Source: Eimeria necatrix (lineage: Eukaryota; Apicomplexa; Conoidasida; Eucoccidiorida; Eimeriidae). Taken from it: 58,087 nt of DNA. The notes under the pieces are model-generated. The model was given only the letters and a program-made list of their open reading frames with translations, was not told where the DNA came from and did no database searches. The stretch lies in assembly GCF_000499385.1 (NCBI RefSeq), contig NW_013654424.1:82501-140587 (forward strand), written 5' to 3'. The position numbers and the translations under genes are program-made. This document shows positions 54,260 to 58,087 of the stretch, piece after piece (position 1 is the stretch's first letter; each line of letters starts with the position of its first letter).

Positions 54260-56890
54260 AAAACGCAGAAAGGTAGGCTATCTCCGTATTCTCCATATCT
54301 GTAACTGTCCGATGTCGTCCTTTGCTATCCCTGCTTCTCTCCGGCTTGCAGGGTGCCGCATGCTTCTTGGGGATTGTGAGTCTAAAAATGGGTCCAAAAT
54401 GGACTAACAATACTTTAGACCGTACGGTCTATCTGCAGGTGGTTTACTGCTTTTTGCTTCGGCCGAACTCACCCGATACTGCCTGTAATGACATTTGTTG
54501 CTTCAATTGTCTTTTGAGACCTGACCCTACACCTGGAGCCGCGCTTTAGGTTATACACGCATGTATGCATGAGGCAATAAGCACGCGCAAGCATGCATGC
54601 TTCCAATCTACAGGGGGCACAATAAGCTCTTACTGCCTGCCTCTTCTAATGTCTACTTCCCTGTAACAGTGATACGCCGTGGGTGCTTTCATGAGGCCGA
54701 TCCATGTGGACTGCGATATGGTAGCATAGATGAAACGCAGCCCCAGGATGCCAGGATGCCGCTGTACGTATTGTAGACAAGCAGGACCCAAAGACGGTGG
54801 GATGCAATGCCCTCACTTGTACCTCGCCCACTTTCTGAAGAGCTCTGTCTACAGCTTTCTAGAAACAGTTTGAGCCTGGAATAGGTACTACTGAGATCTT
54901 CACTATTCGTACCGTAGTTGCTCTCCTAGTAAGCTCCTTCCCTTTAACAGCTTTTATCTGTAGCCTCATAGGTTAATTTTTTTGTGGCATGTGGACTGCA
55001 TTGGTCAGTTTGTTTCTTGATTATCCAGGCTTTTTCATATGCCGTTGGAGGGTCTATACTTTCACGATTGCATGATGCGCATGTTTCTTCGTTCTCTCTG
55101 GCCCATAAGTTTCTTTTTCTAATGTTTCGGGTGTTGGTACTCGTTTTGACTAAACTTCTGTATCCTTTGTGTCAGTAAAAGCTAGCAAGTTCAGCTTCTC
55201 TACAAAAGTGGCCTGTACAGTGCTTTTGCAGCCACTGGCTCTCCTACTGCTTTTGAGTTTCCTACTGCTGGCTACAACCGTTTCAGAGCTTTACATACAA
55301 CGCAGGGCGTCTACACATCGCGTGCCAGTGGCCTGCAGAGGCAAAGGGACATTAATGACCTACCAAGTCGTTGACCCTCTACGTTTCCTCACTATTTTGC
55401 CTTTATCCCTCATAGACGCCCTGAGATGAGAAGTTCAAGCACTTCAGATCGATAAGCTGTGGCCAGCTGAAGCGACTGCAGGATCTTAGGTCTGCAGCTT
55501 GTTGAGAACCCTTAAAGATGACAAGTGACGGTAGCAAACGGGCAGAGCAGCCACACAAAGGCTCGCATGTTCCACATGACACATTGGGGAGGTCTTACGT
55601 GAGACATCTCCAGCACCAGCACAAGCAGTAGACTTGGTGTTGGCATACGTGCATTTTCGCATTCCTCAAGCTGCCATGCATCTCAGCAGAAGCATAATAA
55701 GGCAATATTCAACTTGATAGTACTGGTGAGATATCAGCTATGTAAAATTCTTGCGCTAGGAGGAAATATGACTTGGATGAAGGCTTCCCTTTACCCCGAG
55801 TCGCTTTGAATAGTACGATGGTTAGGCAAGGCGTCCAGGGGCTAAAGAGACAGCAGCGACTCCCAAGCCAGAGAAGTGAGCAAAGAAGCGACCAAAAGCA
55901 AGCGTGACAGTGGCAACAGCACTACCAATGACATCTGGCTCATCTAAATCAAACCATATTCAACGAAGGTATTCAGGAAAAGCCATGAAAGAAACACCGG
56001 TTGGGGCTGCCATTTACTCGACCACTAACTCCAATTACTGCCGCATGTGGGACAAACGGGAAAACGTGGGCACGTGAGATAGAAGTAAACCAAAGCTAGA
56101 AGTCAGAAACACTGTTACGAGGTTGTGACAAATTGGCAGTAGCATGAAGTGCAACCGCCAAACAGCAACAGCAGAACCATGAGCAACGCTGCAGCAACGG
56201 GAAAGATACGCAGTCTATTCTCACTTTCGTAAAGCTTTGCCTTTCGCGTTTTGTTGCAAGGGTCGAGGAAACTGGTGTCTCTTCTCAAGCACATGAGTTT
56301 TTTTAACGCGTTAAGTACTATGATGAAAGGACGGGGTCCCTCAAATGAAACACGCGGTAGCCCTTGGGGCTTTTTTACGGGGTAATAGGGTAATAGCCAA
56401 TGTATAGGAGACTGCAAGCATTAGTCTTCAAGGAGGCAACGCTGCCAAAATGGAGTTTGATGGAGCCCTCGGGATCATTCAGGGATTACTGAGGAGTGTT
56501 TAGGACCCCGTAAGCAATCGTTCAGAAAGAGAAAGCCTTGCTGAAGTGGAACTTGAAGGAGCCCAGAAGACTTCTTCAGAGTAGAGCCCCTTGACACACA
56601 GTTGTCTCCTCTTGAAGGAGCACAAGCCGTAACTAGACTGGGCCGAGAGTCAGATAACAAATAAAGAAGAGACGCTGAAGAGAACAGGATCCGCTATACT
56701 TGTCCCCAGTGTCATGAATGCGAATGCCTTGTGAGCCATTTGATACGCGCGCGAAAGACTCAAATTTTGGTTGGTCAAGATTTCTGAAACCTGCTATATC
56801 CTAATGCCTTGAAGCTACGCTTCGCAGCGGCAACTCCAGTACTTGAAGGTGACTGCTTGGGAAACTTGCGGCCAGCAAGGCCGTGGAAGC
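54260..56890. other. Repeat-poor region without a firm gene
   Basis: Best candidates: plus frame at about 55169-55429 (starts on GTG, contains the hydrophobic LLLLLSFLLLATTVSELYIQ, ends in TGA) and minus frame at 56417-56115 with a transmembrane-like end (PVAAALLMVLLLLFGGC). Neither has a good start or an identifiable partner exon, so I describe but do not call them. Confidence 0.4.
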
Positions 56891-57884
56891 GGAACACTGA
56901 AGTAATGACGGCCATATGAGTGCTGAGACCAGTTCCTGAGAAAAGGATTAGGAACACAAAAGATCACAACACGGAGCGGGCAGCACCAACAAACGCCACA
57001 CAGAAGACTTGTACGCTTCCATTTATTGTCTCTACTGAAGCCTACTAGATGAAACTGGGTAAGGCGAAACACATTAAACGAAGCATTCGCCAATCCGAAA
57101 CACATTAAAGGAAGCATTCGCCAATCCAGCGCATTCGCCATCGTGGAAAATATTGCAGCTACGATGGTCTTCTCAAGTGGGTCCTAGTATATGAACCGGC
57201 CCCACGACCCGCACTTCTGCGCCACCACGAAGCATGAAAAGTGCCAATTTTGCAAACAGTCTGTGCAAAAGCGTTTTGCCGCCCAGGCGAACTAGTGCGT
57301 CACGAGTACTTGCAGAAAGTTCGCTTATGGAGAGCTACTCTCATCGAAGTACGCTTCGGGTGAAATACAGAGCAGATATCGTATTTCGGAACACTGAAGT
57401 AATGACGGCCATATGAGTGCTGAGACCAGTTCCTGAGAAAAGGATTAGGAACACAAAAGATCACAACACGGAGCGGGCAGCACCAACAAACGCCACACAG
57501 AAGACTTGTACGCTTCCATTTATTGTCTCTACTGAAGCCTACTAGATGAAACTGGGTAAGGCGAAACACATTAAACGAAGCATTCGCCAATCCGAAACAC
57601 ATTAAAGGAAGCATTCGCCAATCCAGCGCATTCGCCATCGTGGAAAATATTGCAGCTACGATGGTCTTCTCAAGTGGGTCCTAGTATATGAACCGGCCCC
57701 ACGACCCGCACTTCTGCGCCACCACGAAGCATGAAAAGTGCCAATTTTGCAAACAGTCTGTGCAAAAGCGTTTTGCCGCCCAGGCGAACTAGTGCGTCAC
57801 GAGTACTTGCAGAAAGTTCGCTTATGGAGAGCTACTCTCATCGAAGTACGCTTCGGGTGAAATACAGAGCAGATATCGTATTTC
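56891..57884. repeat. 497-bp perfect tandem duplication
   Basis: Copy 1 (56891-57387) and copy 2 (57388-57884) look identical by eye. The unit contains its own short duplication: GAAACACATTAAA plus GAAGCATTCGCCAATC twice (57067-57124 and again 497 bp later). The same minus-strand frame (MANALDWRMLPLMCFGLANA...) therefore appears twice. Either a very recent duplication or an assembly artefact. Confidence 0.95.
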
Positions 57885-58075
57885 AAGAGCTTAAGCTCGT
57901 TCTCTACAAGCGCGTTCTCTTCTTCAGTAAAAGCCATGGTTCCCCTGAAACGGCCTGAGGCAGAATGGGCTGTCTCTGTCCTTCTTGCCAGAGATCGTGG
58001 CGCTTGGGATGTTCTCTGTCTCACTACATCCTCTACGCTTTTACCCTCAGCGACGTCGATGATGTCCCTTACAAC
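57885..58075 (-). CDS. Exon-like segment at the window edge, function unknown
   Basis: After the acceptor gtcttttcag the minus strand reads VVRDIIDVAEGKSVEDVVRQ, then RTETAHSASGRFRGTMAFTE and EENALVENELKLL, and runs on into the 497-bp duplicated unit (KYDICSVFHPKRTSM) before stopping at about 57797. The Glu/Leu-rich end suggests a helix. The gene continues beyond the window. Where coding ends in the duplicated DNA is unclear. Confidence 0.4.
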
Positions 58076-58087
58076 CTGAAAAGACGC

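Noticed and set aside
56815..57141. Minus-strand ORF with signal-like hydrophobic part, and its copy at 57300-57638
   Set aside because: Start codons and repeats inside the ORF come from the 497-bp duplicated unit. No splice or family support.

Overview
The window is nuclear DNA of a coccidian apicomplexan, almost certainly Eimeria. It has huge CAG/CTG arrays that read as poly-Gln/Ala/Ser in exons. It has many interstitial telomere-like (TTTAGGG)n blocks, GGGGCCCC-rich minisatellites, and intron-rich genes for recognisable eukaryotic proteins broken up by homopolymer runs. I cannot name the species. I joined exons by hand from GT/GC..AG sites, reading-phase continuity and remembered family motifs. 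No search was run.

Layout, left to right. 1-3249: AT-rich and repeat DNA. 3250-6111 (+): small heat-shock protein HSP20 in three exons. 8324-16631 (+): a giant five-exon Gln/Ala-rich protein of about 2536 aa. 17356-17631 (-): acyl-CoA-binding protein. 20069-23955 (-): a T1/BTB plus CCCH zinc-finger protein. 25409-31029 (-): SPOUT1/C9orf114-type RNA methyltransferase in about twelve exons. 31597-33279 (+): S-adenosylhomocysteinase, divergent from SPOUT1 across 567 bp. 34023-37507 (-): an eight-exon helical, homopolymer-rich protein I do not recognise. 37999-40406 (+), 42748-44146 (+), 45130-45228 (+) and 45616-46304 (-): partial models of unrecognised genes. At about 46.4 kb the texture changes. 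The last 11.5 kb has almost no telomere-like, GGGGCC or long CAG repeats. It holds exon-like islands of Ala-rich proteins, a short secreted-protein start exon, an EndoG-type nuclease-fold gene (51620-53891), two diverged copies of one segment (49.6 and 54.1 kb), and an apparently perfect 497-bp tandem duplication at 56891-57884.

Two themes connect the genes. First, methyl metabolism: SAHH removes the S-adenosylhomocysteine that a SAM-dependent enzyme such as SPOUT1 makes, and the two genes share one divergent intergenic region. Co-regulation is only inference. Second, the repeats are placed non-randomly relative to exons. In seven introns a sense-strand TTTAGGG array lies just upstream of the exon. 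In six of these it runs through a GTTTG-type linker into a canonical CAG acceptor, and the seventh has a weaker AAG acceptor. Other acceptors sit directly at the end of CTG arrays. One SPOUT1 intron must use a GC donor, and the same gene has very short exons.
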